From 2-02-FULL-55-14 sp964581115 (GTDB lineage Bacteria > Bacteroidota > Ignavibacteria > UBA10030), in assembly GCA_964581115.1 (NCBI GenBank), contig CAZOMY010000036.1:1-30050 (forward strand): a stretch of 30,050 bases of DNA, written 5' to 3'. Below are positions 8,180 to 16,054 of this stretch, one piece after another. Position 1 is the stretch's first letter; every line of letters starts with the position of its first letter. The translations under genes and the position numbers were made by a program. The notes under the pieces were generated by a model. The model had not been told where the DNA came from, did no database searches, and worked only from the letters and a program-made list of their open reading frames with translations.

Positions 8180-8746
8180 TCATCGCTCGGCTAACTTGCG
8201 CCGAACGATCTTCAACGCCTTCGTGATCTGATTCTCCACTGTCTTGACGCTGATCCCAAGCCGTCCGGCGATCTCCCCGTTCGTCCATCCCTCTACCCGG
8301 CTCAGAACGAACACTTCGCGACATTTGTCCGGAAGCTCGTCCCGGATGATCCCGGCCAGCCGCTCCTCAAGGAGTCGCATGTGTAGCCATCGCTCCGGAT
8401 CATCCGTCTCCGATCGCTCCGGAGGTGGAACGTCGGATTCATGCCTGATCTGCACGGACCGATGCTTGGCAGCGTCGCGGATGAGGTTTCGGGCGATGCG
8501 GAAAAGATAGCCCGGCAACGGCAGATCGGACCTCAACGATGCGCGACGGTCCCACAACCGCACGAACGTCTCCTGGACGATCTCGTGCGCCTGATCTCCG
8601 TCTCCGACCGCCGCCAACATCGAACGGAACAGTACCGGTTGATACCGTTCGAACAGCAGACGGAACGCCGCGTCATCAGAAGCGCGAACGCGGTCGGTAA
8701 GCCTCCCGTCAGAGTCCGGTGCGGTATCTTCCATTCCCGCCTTCAT
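8180..8746 (-). CDS. ECF sigma factor, FecI-like
   Basis: RNA polymerase sigma-70 factor of the extracytoplasmic-function group, 188 residues. Region 2 spans about residues 25-95 (FRLLFERYQPVLF, then AHEIVQETFVRLWDRR and LFRIARNLIRDAAKHR); region 4 spans about 130-185 (LPDKCREVFVLSRVEG, then GEIAGRLGISVKTVENQ, a helix-turn-helix). The ATG at 8746 has TTGAGG seven bases upstream; an internal ATG 12 bp downstream is the alternative. It is divergent from fecR and the TonB-dependent receptor across a 128-bp region, the usual cell-surface-signalling arrangement, so it very likely transcribes that operon after release by FecR. It converges on the membrane methyltransferase gene with a 42-bp gap. 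Confidence 0.92.
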   Translation of the reverse strand: MKAGMEDTAPDSDGRLTDRVRASDDAAFRLLFERYQPVLFRSMLAAVGDGDQAHEIVQETFVRLWDRRASLRSDLPLPGYLFRIARNLIRDAAKHRSVQIRHESDVPPPERSETDDPERWLHMRLLEERLAGIIRDELPDKCREVFVLSRVEGWTNGEIAGRLGISVKTVENQITKALKIVRRKLAER

Positions 8747-8874
8747 GACCTCAAGAATAGCGCAAACTTCAGAGTCTGTAAACAGGCGAACAAAAATATA
8801 CCTGGCCGGGGGCGTAGGGGAACGGAGGTCTTTGGTCGTATCATGTTCAACGACATCTCTGAGAGCCCAGGCCC

Positions 8875-9774
8875 ATGACCTTCTTGCTCAAGTTGATCGA
8901 ACGACTGTGGCGACCTTCCAAGGTCTCGGGATCGTACGAGACCGACGTTGACGCCCTGCTCGATGACGCGTTCGGCAAGGTCCGCAGGTCGGACACTGAC
9001 ACTCACCGCCAATGGGCGCGGCTCAGCGCCCGGATCGCGACGAAGTCTTCGGGATCCCTGACGGACCGACCACGCCTCGCCACCGGTCTCGCCTTTGCTG
9101 TCGTCGCGGTCGCAGCAGCCGCCGTATTCGTGACCTCCCGCGAACCGCTCACCGACCGCTACAGCACGGCACGGGGAGAACAAACGCAGATCCTCCTGCC
9201 GGACAGCTCGAGCGTGACGCTCAATCATACGAGCGAACTCTTCGTTCGGCGGTTCGGGCCAGGAGACGAGCGCCGGATGATGCTCGCGGGTGAGGCGCTC
9301 TTCCTCGTTCGGAAGAACCGGACGCCGTTCATCGTCTCCAACGGGTTCGCAGAGGTGGCCGTCGTCGGGACGGAGTTCAACGTGCGATCGCGCGACGAAC
9401 GCCTCGAGGTTGCCGTTCTGCATGGTACGGTCAGGGTCACCGGGACCGATCATGCTTCCTCAATGCTCACGCTGACCGCAGGACAGCGCGCCATCGTTCG
9501 CCGTGGCTCCGCCCCCTTGCGCATCGACGATATTCCATCTCCCGACTTCCCGGGCTGGATGCACGGTAAGCTGTTCCTGACCCGCGTTTCGCTCGAAGAG
9601 GCCTGTCAGGAGGTCGAGGCACGGTTCGACGTGTCGGTGCGGGTCTCCGGGACGTCTCCAGGCGCGATCACCGGCGTACTCGAGGCTTCGTCAGCCGACG
9701 CTGCACTGCGTTCACTCAGCCTTTTGACCGGCAAGGATCTGCGCAGGGATCATGAGACGTACGTTCTTGAATAG
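8875..9774 (+). CDS. FecR-type anti-sigma/transmembrane sensor
   Basis: A 299-residue FecR-family protein: cytoplasmic N-terminal part (1-66) expected to bind the sigma factor, one membrane helix at about 68-86 (LATGLAFAVVAVAAAAVFV), a periplasmic FecR domain at about 95-195 (RGEQTQILLPDSSSVTLNHT, then GEALFLVRKNRTPFIVS and VVGTEFNVRS), and a C-terminal domain of the DUF4974 kind (LTRVSLEEACQEVEARFDV, roughly 233-298). It transmits the state of the receptor's STN domain to the sigma factor encoded divergently at 8180-8746. Its 3' end overlaps the receptor gene by 23 bases, so the two are probably translationally coupled. No strong Shine-Dalgarno precedes the ATG. Confidence 0.93.
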   Translation: MTFLLKLIERLWRPSKVSGSYETDVDALLDDAFGKVRRSDTDTHRQWARLSARIATKSSGSLTDRPRLATGLAFAVVAVAAAAVFVTSREPLTDRYSTARGEQTQILLPDSSSVTLNHTSELFVRRFGPGDERRMMLAGEALFLVRKNRTPFIVSNGFAEVAVVGTEFNVRSRDERLEVAVLHGTVRVTGTDHASSMLTLTAGQRAIVRRGSAPLRIDDIPSPDFPGWMHGKLFLTRVSLEEACQEVEARFDVSVRVSGTSPGAITGVLEASSADAALRSLSLLTGKDLRRDHETYVLE

Positions 9775-12223
9775 CCTTTTTCTGCTGGTCCTGCTGTCGG
9801 GGACCTTGTGGCCGCAGGAGTCGTCCATTCGGCGGAGCTTCTCATTCCGAAGCGAAGCGCTCCGGACCGCGCTCGATTCCCTGATGCGCTGGTACGGCGT
9901 GCCGATCGTCTTTCTCGAGAAAGACGTCTCCGGCCGGTGGATCGACGCGGGCTGCACCGACTGCACAGTCGAAAGGGCCTTGGCTGAGGTGCTCGCGCAT
10001 CAGGGGCTTCGCGTCACGCGCGTCGGCGAACAGATCGTGCTCCGTGCCGGCCGGCATGATGACGGCGAGACGACTCTCGCAGGAACGATCGTTGACGATA
10101 TGACCGGAGAACCCTTGCAGGGGGCCACGGTGATTCTCCACCCGGCCGGGGAGGACACGCCGCGACGATGGGGCGTCACGGGCGGTTCCGGGTTCTTCTC
10201 GCTTCGCGACGTTCCCCCCGGAGCGCACGTGCTCCAGGTCCGACGCGTCGGCTACGAAGCACTCAGCACACGGCTCGATATTGGACTTGGGAACAACACC
10301 CTGCGCGAATTCCGTCTCTCAGCGCGCGAACTGATGCAGCCGCACGTGACGGTGGAGGGACGACGGTCGGCATTCGGCGTCGCCGACGGCATCTCCCGAG
10401 GCGTGTTCATACGGTCGGTCCCGTCCGACCAGCATCAGTACTTCCTCGAAGGGGCCCGGATCTATCATCCCGTTCACGCGGGCGGACTCACGGCTTCGTT
10501 CCACGGCGATGCGTTGCGCGACGTGCGATCAGTGGCCGGAGGGGTTCCGCCATACTACGGAGGCCGCATCGGAGGCGTGATGGATGTGTCGCTCAGGTCT
10601 GCGTCGCGGGACCAATGGCGGGGTTCCGTCGAGACGGGCACGCTCGGCTCGGGAATTGTGCTCGACGGTCCGATCGCGGCGGCGATGACGCTTCTGCTCT
10701 CCGCCCGCCAGCGTTACCCCGACCTCCTGTCGGGATTCTCGTATCCAGGGAAGAACTCGGCAGACCTGCATGCAGGCGAAGTGCTGTTCAAGGTGGACCG
10801 GAAGGTCTCGGAACGACGATCGATCTCTGTCACTGGCTATCTTTCGAGCGACGCGATCGCCCGTTCGGTCGCCGGCGGTCCTTTCTGGCAGCTCGACAAT
10901 GCGCTTCGCTGGACGAATGCTGCCGGCTCGCTTCGATGGCATGGCATCGCCGACCCGGCGTTGTTGTTCTCGGCGACCGCGTCGTGGACCTCCTACGGGC
11001 TTTCGGCGGAGCATCGATTGACGAACGGGAGCGCCTCCGTTCGTCCGGCATCCGATGCTACCATCCGAGATCTGTCGCTTCGTGCCCATGCCGAGTACTT
11101 CTACGACCGCTACCACACCGTGCTCAGCGGCATCGAGGTCGTACGCCACGCACTTTCGGGAAGGATCGACCCCTTCTCGAGCCAACTCGCAACGGCGCTG
11201 TTGGGCGGGCCCCCGCCGTGGGAACTCTCGGTGTATCTGCAGGACCAATGGCGGCTGACGTCTTCGATCCTGGCTGAGGTCGGCGCACGCGCAACGTCGT
11301 TCATCGCCGGCGAGGCAGCCTCCTCGTCGGTCGACCCGCGGTTCTCTTTGCTGATCTTGCTCGACGACCAACGACGCATCACCGGCTCGATCTCGGCCGT
11401 CACGCAGTATCTCCATCCGTACCGTCACAGCGGTCTGTTCCTTTACTATCCCTCCATCTTCTTCTATTCATCGGACGCCGGTATGCCGCCGACCACGTCG
11501 CTCCACGCAGCGATCGGCTATGAACATCATTCTCACGAAGACCGCTATCGAATGGCGGTCGAAGCATACGGCCGCGTGAGCCGAAATCTTCACGACTTTG
11601 CCGCCGATTCGACGCTCTCGCCGGCGTCGTCGCTGTCGGACGCGCTCGTGCTGGGCGAGGGTAACACCGCAGGCGCCGAGATCACGCTTGAGAAGCGGAC
11701 GGGGGACGTGACGGGCACACTGCGGTACGGTTTCTCGTGGACGACGCATCACTTTGATGAACTCAACAATGGACGGCCGTTCCAGCCCCGCTTCGACCGA
11801 CGGCATGAGGTCTATGGCGCGGTAACGTACGCGCCAGCCCCCTCATGGACGCTCGGCGCTCTCGTACTCTTGTCGTCGAACCACCTTCCCATCATCAATA
11901 GGGCTGCGAGCGCGAGCCGCGCCGCCGGACCGGAGACCAACATTCAGTACGGCGCCGACGCCAGGTATGCCGAGCCGTTCGATCTGAACGGCGGGCGCCT
12001 GCCGGGATTCCAGCGCATTGAATTGCGCGTTGCCTACGCCTTCGACCTCTTCGATAGAAGCGTTGAGACAAGCGTGCACCTGCTGAACGGATACGGCCTC
12101 ATCGACCCGTTTCGCTGGCAGCTGCGTCCGGGGAGCGATCCGCGAGCGCAGTGGTCGATCAGCTACGAGCCACCGCCGCTCTTCCCGTTGTATCCGTCGG
12201 TGAGTCTGCGGGTGAGGCTTTGA
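9752..12223 (+). CDS. TonB-dependent receptor with STN and carboxypeptidase-like domains
   Basis: Outer-membrane transporter/transducer of 823 residues. Order: signal peptide 1-21 (MRRTFLNSLFLLVLLSGTLW); secretin/TonB short N-terminal (STN) domain about 28-98; carboxypeptidase regulatory-like beta domain about 105-193 (LAGTIVDDMTGEPLQGATVI, later GFFSLRDVPPGAHVLQVRRV); plug about 195-300 with the plug-typical QYFLEGARIYHPVHAGG and PPYYGGRIGGVMDVSLRSA; then a beta-barrel to the C-terminal phenylalanine/leucine-rich strand ending SLRVRL. The STN domain identifies it as the signalling receptor of the adjacent FecR/FecI pair. The ligand is not evident; iron chelates, vitamins or glycans are all possible. 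Overlap with fecR supports the chosen start. Confidence 0.92.
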   Translation: MRRTFLNSLFLLVLLSGTLWPQESSIRRSFSFRSEALRTALDSLMRWYGVPIVFLEKDVSGRWIDAGCTDCTVERALAEVLAHQGLRVTRVGEQIVLRAGRHDDGETTLAGTIVDDMTGEPLQGATVILHPAGEDTPRRWGVTGGSGFFSLRDVPPGAHVLQVRRVGYEALSTRLDIGLGNNTLREFRLSARELMQPHVTVEGRRSAFGVADGISRGVFIRSVPSDQHQYFLEGARIYHPVHAGGLTASFHGDALRDVRSVAGGVPPYYGGRIGGVMDVSLRSASRDQWRGSVETGTLGSGIVLDGPIAAAMTLLLSARQRYPDLLSGFSYPGKNSADLHAGEVLFKVDRKVSERRSISVTGYLSSDAIARSVAGGPFWQLDNALRWTNAAGSLRWHGIADPALLFSATASWTSYGLSAEHRLTNGSASVRPASDATIRDLSLRAHAEYFYDRYHTVLSGIEVVRHALSGRIDPFSSQLATALLGGPPPWELSVYLQDQWRLTSSILAEVGARATSFIAGEAASSSVDPRFSLLILLDDQRRITGSISAVTQYLHPYRHSGLFLYYPSIFFYSSDAGMPPTTSLHAAIGYEHHSHEDRYRMAVEAYGRVSRNLHDFAADSTLSPASSLSDALVLGEGNTAGAEITLEKRTGDVTGTLRYGFSWTTHHFDELNNGRPFQPRFDRRHEVYGAVTYAPAPSWTLGALVLLSSNHLPIINRAASASRAAGPETNIQYGADARYAEPFDLNGGRLPGFQRIELRVAYAFDLFDRSVETSVHLLNGYGLIDPFRWQLRPGSDPRAQWSISYEPPPLFPLYPSVSLRVRL

Positions 12224-12261
12224 GCAGAACCACCAATGAGATGAAGCGCCGATCGCTGACC

Positions 12262-12297
12262 GCCAAGGACGCCGAGCACGCCAAGAACGCAAAGAAT
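12262..12297. repeat. Four tandem degenerate 9-bp units
   Basis: Units gccaaggac, gccgagcac, gccaagaac and gcaaagaat follow one another without gaps, ending four bases before the next start codon. Each unit differs from its neighbour by one to three bases. The array occupies the leader between the TonB-dependent receptor and the following exported protein. Confidence 0.75.
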
Positions 12298-12301
12298 CCA
12301 G

Positions 12302-12838
12302 ATGATACGCCCTCGATGGGTCCGATACTTTGCTCTGGTTCAGGTTCTCTCGACGATTGCGATGGCGCAGCCCGATACTTCCAACGCTTCAATGTCCTTC
12401 AAATCTGCTCCGGGCATTCGCGTTGTCGCGGTGGAATCATCGACGTACCTCTTCTTGTACGGAGCGAACGGCGCGACCGTCGATCTCGACCTGGTCGATA
12501 TCCCCTCTGCCACCGTGCATGCGGTCGGAGTCAGGGCAAACTATCAGGAATACCGACGCGGGTTCTTTTTGGACTACCGCAAGACCGGAAAGCCGCACGC
12601 ATATATCACCTCGGCTTTCTTGCGAGCCAGCCATCGGCGCGGCGTTGCGACGACCGAGGTCCTGTTGGGCATGGGCTCGGGAGATCCCCGGGAGATGATC
12701 ATGAAGAATCAATTGGTGTTCGGACTCGAGATGCGGTCGGTCGTCGTTCGCCCGATCGGATCCGTGTTCTTTCGCATTCTCGGCGGTCCGAACGGCGCCG
12801 CGATGCAGTTCGGATTGTCCGTGGGATACGTGGATTGA
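12302..12838 (+). CDS. Exported protein of unknown function
   Basis: A 178-residue protein I do not recognise. It begins with a credible signal peptide (MIRPRWVRYFALVQVLSTIAMA, cleavage before Gln23). The mature part alternates hydrophobic and polar residues in short stretches (VVAVESSTYLFLYG, TVHAVGVRANYQEY, LVFGLEMRSVVV, GAAMQFGLSVGYVD), and ends in an aromatic-poor strand, which would fit a small beta-barrel or beta-sandwich in the envelope. No cysteine or catalytic motif stands out. The start codon follows directly after the nonamer repeat and has no clear Shine-Dalgarno sequence. It lies in the same direction as the receptor, 78 bp downstream, and 22 bp ahead of the next gene, so it probably belongs to the FecR-receptor operon. 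Confidence 0.75.
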   Translation: MIRPRWVRYFALVQVLSTIAMAQPDTSNASMSFKSAPGIRVVAVESSTYLFLYGANGATVDLDLVDIPSATVHAVGVRANYQEYRRGFFLDYRKTGKPHAYITSAFLRASHRRGVATTEVLLGMGSGDPREMIMKNQLVFGLEMRSVVVRPIGSVFFRILGGPNGAAMQFGLSVGYVD

Positions 12839-12860
12839 GGAACGTTCAGCGAGAAGGGCC

Positions 12861-13643
12861 ATGACATCAACCTATGCTCACGCCATCGCCGTCGCGTTGT
12901 TGATCGGTTGTTCCGTCTCGGCAACCGACCCATCGGAGCTCAAGTATCCGATCATTTCCAACCCCGCTCCGATCACCATGCCGGAATCGCTCCTCCATCG
13001 ATACGCGCTCGACGCCTACCGACTTGCCGCCCGGCATATGCAGGCAACGGGTATGACCGACGTGGTGATCCCCGACGACCTCCACCGATCGATCCTGAAT
13101 GCGCTCGGATATATCTATTCCGCGGTCGACCTACCTGCGCGCGATTCGATTGTCGACCGGTACGACATTCACACCTTCCCCAATCCGACGCTGGACGAGG
13201 TATTGTTGTTCGGACTCGATACGTCGTGCGCATGGGTCTCCCGTCTGGCGGCCGGGACCATTCCGACGGGCCATCCCGGCGTGGACTCTCTCCTACGGTC
13301 ATACGGGTTGGCCGTTCGGGAGGTCTCCGGAATCGGCGGCACCCGTTTCGTCCTCCTCCGATCGGCGACGCCTTTGCACATTGCAGCGTTGGCACGACGG
13401 TTCAACGGCATCGAGTGCCTCGCCGGAGCGGAGCCGAACGGGTCCGTTGGCGATGGCGATGACATTCGTGCGGAGGCGGACGGAAATGCATGGAAGATCA
13501 CCTACTCACTCGGTTGGGGCGATTGCCCGGCAGGCTGCATCCACAGACATTTCTGGCATTTCAGGGTCCGGGCTGACGGTTTCGTGGAATACCTTGGCAG
13601 TGGAGGATCTCCGATCCCCGCCGGAGATCCACGGGTTCATTGA
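12861..13643 (+). CDS. Lipoprotein of unknown function with GWGDCPAGC motif
   Basis: A 260-residue protein with a lipoprotein signal: AVALLIGC gives lipobox L-I-G-C with Cys17 as the lipidated residue. The ATG is preceded by GAGAAGGG. The middle is mixed helical/strand with no recognised fold. Near the C-terminus is a compact motif, GWGDCPAGCIHRHFWHF, with two cysteines four residues apart and three histidines within nine residues after the first cysteine, followed by a glycine-rich end. I recall similar motifs in unnamed exported Bacteroidota proteins, but cannot name the family. A metal site or a disulfide is possible. It sits 22 bp after the previous exported-protein gene and 24 bp before the next, consistent with one operon. 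Confidence 0.75.
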   Translation: MTSTYAHAIAVALLIGCSVSATDPSELKYPIISNPAPITMPESLLHRYALDAYRLAARHMQATGMTDVVIPDDLHRSILNALGYIYSAVDLPARDSIVDRYDIHTFPNPTLDEVLLFGLDTSCAWVSRLAAGTIPTGHPGVDSLLRSYGLAVREVSGIGGTRFVLLRSATPLHIAALARRFNGIECLAGAEPNGSVGDGDDIRAEADGNAWKITYSLGWGDCPAGCIHRHFWHFRVRADGFVEYLGSGGSPIPAGDPRVH

Positions 13644-13667
13644 ATTCCATTCTTAGACAAGCGCACC

Positions 13668-15500
13668 ATGAAAACTTCTCGGACAGCGATCATCCTTTTT
13701 GCAACGGCCCTGTTCATTCCACAGGATCTGTTCGCACAATACGATCCGGAACGCGTGATGGAGAAATCGTTCGAGCAGAGCGACTTCTTCTTCATGCCCT
13801 ATCGGTTCATCCCGATGGGCATCGGGGCCTTCCGCAATTCCGTTCCCGGCATGCTGGACGATCCGTTCCTCGAGCTGGATATCAACCCGGCCCGGACGTA
13901 CCGCGACAGCTCCGGCAATGGGTATTTGATGGCGGACTTCAGAAATGCTCGCACGTTGACGGATCTCAACGACAGCTATTATCCTTATCCGACGCTGCGG
14001 ACGGCGTCGATGGATGCCTCGATCTGGTATCCGTTTCCGAGGTACTATGTGCAGACCCGCCGCGAACTCGAACCTGCCGTCTCGCTCGGCTATCTGTTCC
14101 GTCCGATGCCGGAATCGTGGTCGACGTTGTCGCTCGGCGCGACCTATCAATTGGTCACGCAGGACGAGGACTACTATGCGATCCCTCAGGATGTGTACAA
14201 GTCGGTGATCGGGGCGGACTACAACGGCATGCGTTCCGCCGGCACCGAGAACATCCCCATCGTCGACCGATACCGGGGAGCGAACGAGATGCACCAAGAA
14301 GGACATTTTCTGTCGGCGTTCTTCGGACTTGAACTGACGGACCGGCTTCAGGTTGGAGCCAAGTTCGGACGGGTGTCTTTCGACCGCTCGGGGGCGTACG
14401 GTTCAAACAACCTGTGGGACAACGGCTCGATGACCTCTTCTTCGTACTGGCGTAACTGGGAATCGCGCGAACAGTCGTACGGACATTGGGAGGGCTCGGT
14501 GGGGCTCCGGTATGCGTTGAGGGATGGAGTATCCTTGGGCGTGACGGCCTTGCGACTGGAGGGAACGGCCGACCAGACGCTGCCGCGGAACGATTCGTCA
14601 TTCTATTCCTATGGGACCGTCGACGACCCGGCGGAGAATTGGGGGATCTACCATTCTTCAGGCGTGCAGGATCTTCAGTGGAACCATGAGGGCGGAACGA
14701 CGGTACTCGGAGCGGACCTCATATCGCAGAACTCTCCAACCCGCAAATTCCAGATGCACTATCGGTATGCTCGACAGGATGTCGATATCGCGCTCCGAGG
14801 GAATATCCGCGATGCTTCGAGCGGGCGATCGCGTTGGTCATGGGACACGACGGAGTACCGCTATCAATCGGCATACGGTCTGTCCGACGTGCGGTCGGGG
14901 AGCGGCACGATCTCGGCCACGTCTCATCGACTTGCCGCCAGCTACGAGTGGAAGCTGGGGGGATCGGTCACGCTCAGCTTGGGCGGGCACATTGAGGTGG
15001 TCGACCGCGAAACGACCACCAGCGAGCGGGTGACGGCGCGAAGATACTCACGATATCAGTCGACGGGGACGTATCCGTACGCGCGGTTCGATTCCACGGC
15101 CGAGGTCAAAGATCTGCGCTGGAGATTCACCACGGGTATGAGACAGCTGACGATCCCGATCTTGTTGACCTACCGAGCGTCCGACGCCGTGGAACTGCAC
15201 GTCGGATTGAACCGCACGGCCTCATCGTGGGAGGCGGAAGAAGTGACGCTGGCTGTTTTCGAGCAGCGTGTGACTGCCGACGCGACGGGCACGACCGTGC
15301 GCACGATGTTCGGCGAGAGGTACACCCAACCGCGAGAGCGAAGCAGCGAGGTGCGGACAGCGCTGATGGCCGGGCTGATCGTCACACCGACGCCTTCCCT
15401 GAGCATCCGGTTCATCGGTGTGCCGAACTACGTCGACACGTATCACGGTTCGGAGCTTTCCGACATCCAACTGTGGCTATCGCTCATCGTCCGGCCGTGA
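13668..15500 (+). CDS. Outer-membrane beta-barrel protein of unknown function
   Basis: A 610-residue exported protein: signal peptide MKTSRTAIILFATALFIPQD...FA with cleavage before Gln24. The mature part is rich in Tyr, Ser, Arg and Asp with repeated amphipathic strands (LSLGATYQLVTQDEDYYA, FFGLELTDRLQVGAKFG, SVGLRYALRDGVSLGVTALR, LAASYEWKLGGSVTLSLGGH) and ends in a strand, DIQLWLSLIVRP, all fitting a transmembrane beta-barrel. No plug, STN or POTRA domain is visible, so it is not a TonB-dependent receptor. The role may be as a porin-like channel or surface anchor; this is inferred only from shape. Ribosome site weak. Its place after the receptor suggests co-expression. Confidence 0.75.
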   Translation: MKTSRTAIILFATALFIPQDLFAQYDPERVMEKSFEQSDFFFMPYRFIPMGIGAFRNSVPGMLDDPFLELDINPARTYRDSSGNGYLMADFRNARTLTDLNDSYYPYPTLRTASMDASIWYPFPRYYVQTRRELEPAVSLGYLFRPMPESWSTLSLGATYQLVTQDEDYYAIPQDVYKSVIGADYNGMRSAGTENIPIVDRYRGANEMHQEGHFLSAFFGLELTDRLQVGAKFGRVSFDRSGAYGSNNLWDNGSMTSSSYWRNWESREQSYGHWEGSVGLRYALRDGVSLGVTALRLEGTADQTLPRNDSSFYSYGTVDDPAENWGIYHSSGVQDLQWNHEGGTTVLGADLISQNSPTRKFQMHYRYARQDVDIALRGNIRDASSGRSRWSWDTTEYRYQSAYGLSDVRSGSGTISATSHRLAASYEWKLGGSVTLSLGGHIEVVDRETTTSERVTARRYSRYQSTGTYPYARFDSTAEVKDLRWRFTTGMRQLTIPILLTYRASDAVELHVGLNRTASSWEAEEVTLAVFEQRVTADATGTTVRTMFGERYTQPRERSSEVRTALMAGLIVTPTPSLSIRFIGVPNYVDTYHGSELSDIQLWLSLIVRP

Positions 15501-15522
15501 TCTATTCCGGAGGCAACCGATC

Positions 15523-16038
15523 ATGAGATTCCTCGGTCTTTTCGCCTGCTGGGGCCTGATCCCGTTGTTCGACCTGGATTGCCGGCAGTGGGCTGAACCG
15601 CCGCTGCTCACGGTCAATGACATCTTCAGCACCTCGTTCGAGACCGATGCTGACACGATGGGATGGTCGGGATATGGCGCTTACCGTTTCGTCGCCGATG
15701 CGCCGCCCGGTGGCGGAAGCCGATCGCTCGAAGTCGCGGGAGGTTGCATCGTGCCTCACGGCGTCCGTTCGATCGTCGCACCACGTGACGGCAAGAAGAT
15801 CGTCTTCGCGATGTGGGGCAAGCTGATGGCGAATGGCGGAGGGGCAAGCTTGAGATGGTCGAATGCTGCGGGAGACGGGCTCCATCTCTCCGTGACGGAT
15901 ACGGTTTGGACCCGATACGAAGCGAGCGCGCCGATTCATGTCATGGCCGGTGATACGTTGCGGCTGGAATTGATGAGCGGCGGGTTCGTCTACGGCGCAA
16001 TGCGGGTGGACCTGCTCGAAGTGTTGTTGGCGGATTGA
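15523..16038 (+). CDS. Exported beta-sandwich-like protein of unknown function
   Basis: A 171-residue protein beginning MRFLGLFACWGLIPLFDLDC, a hydrophobic export signal; the cysteine at 20 has a poor lipobox, so lipidation is doubtful. The rest reads as strands with the pattern of galactose-binding or carbohydrate-binding-module-like domains: FSTSFETDADTMGWSGYG at the start, RSLEVAGGCIVPHG, a WTRYEASAPIHV segment, and a closing GAMRVDLLEVLLAD. This similarity is judged by eye and is weak. The ATG at 15523 follows GGAGG by about eight bases; a longer frame overlapping the previous gene is unlikely. It is the last gene of the run starting at fecR. Confidence 0.72.
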   Translation: MRFLGLFACWGLIPLFDLDCRQWAEPPLLTVNDIFSTSFETDADTMGWSGYGAYRFVADAPPGGGSRSLEVAGGCIVPHGVRSIVAPRDGKKIVFAMWGKLMANGGGASLRWSNAAGDGLHLSVTDTVWTRYEASAPIHVMAGDTLRLELMSGGFVYGAMRVDLLEVLLAD

Positions 16039-16054
16039 CGCGGGCAGCGGCTGA

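Noticed and set aside
8816..8845. An ECF-promoter-like ggaac followed by gtcgta ahead of fecR
   Set aside because: The spacing is about 11 bases, too short for a -35/-10 pair of ECF promoters.
10168..11277. A 369-codon open frame in another frame inside the TonB-dependent receptor gene, and a 299-codon one opposite it
   Set aside because: Arg-rich composition, no domain, and the receptor frame shows plug and barrel features throughout.
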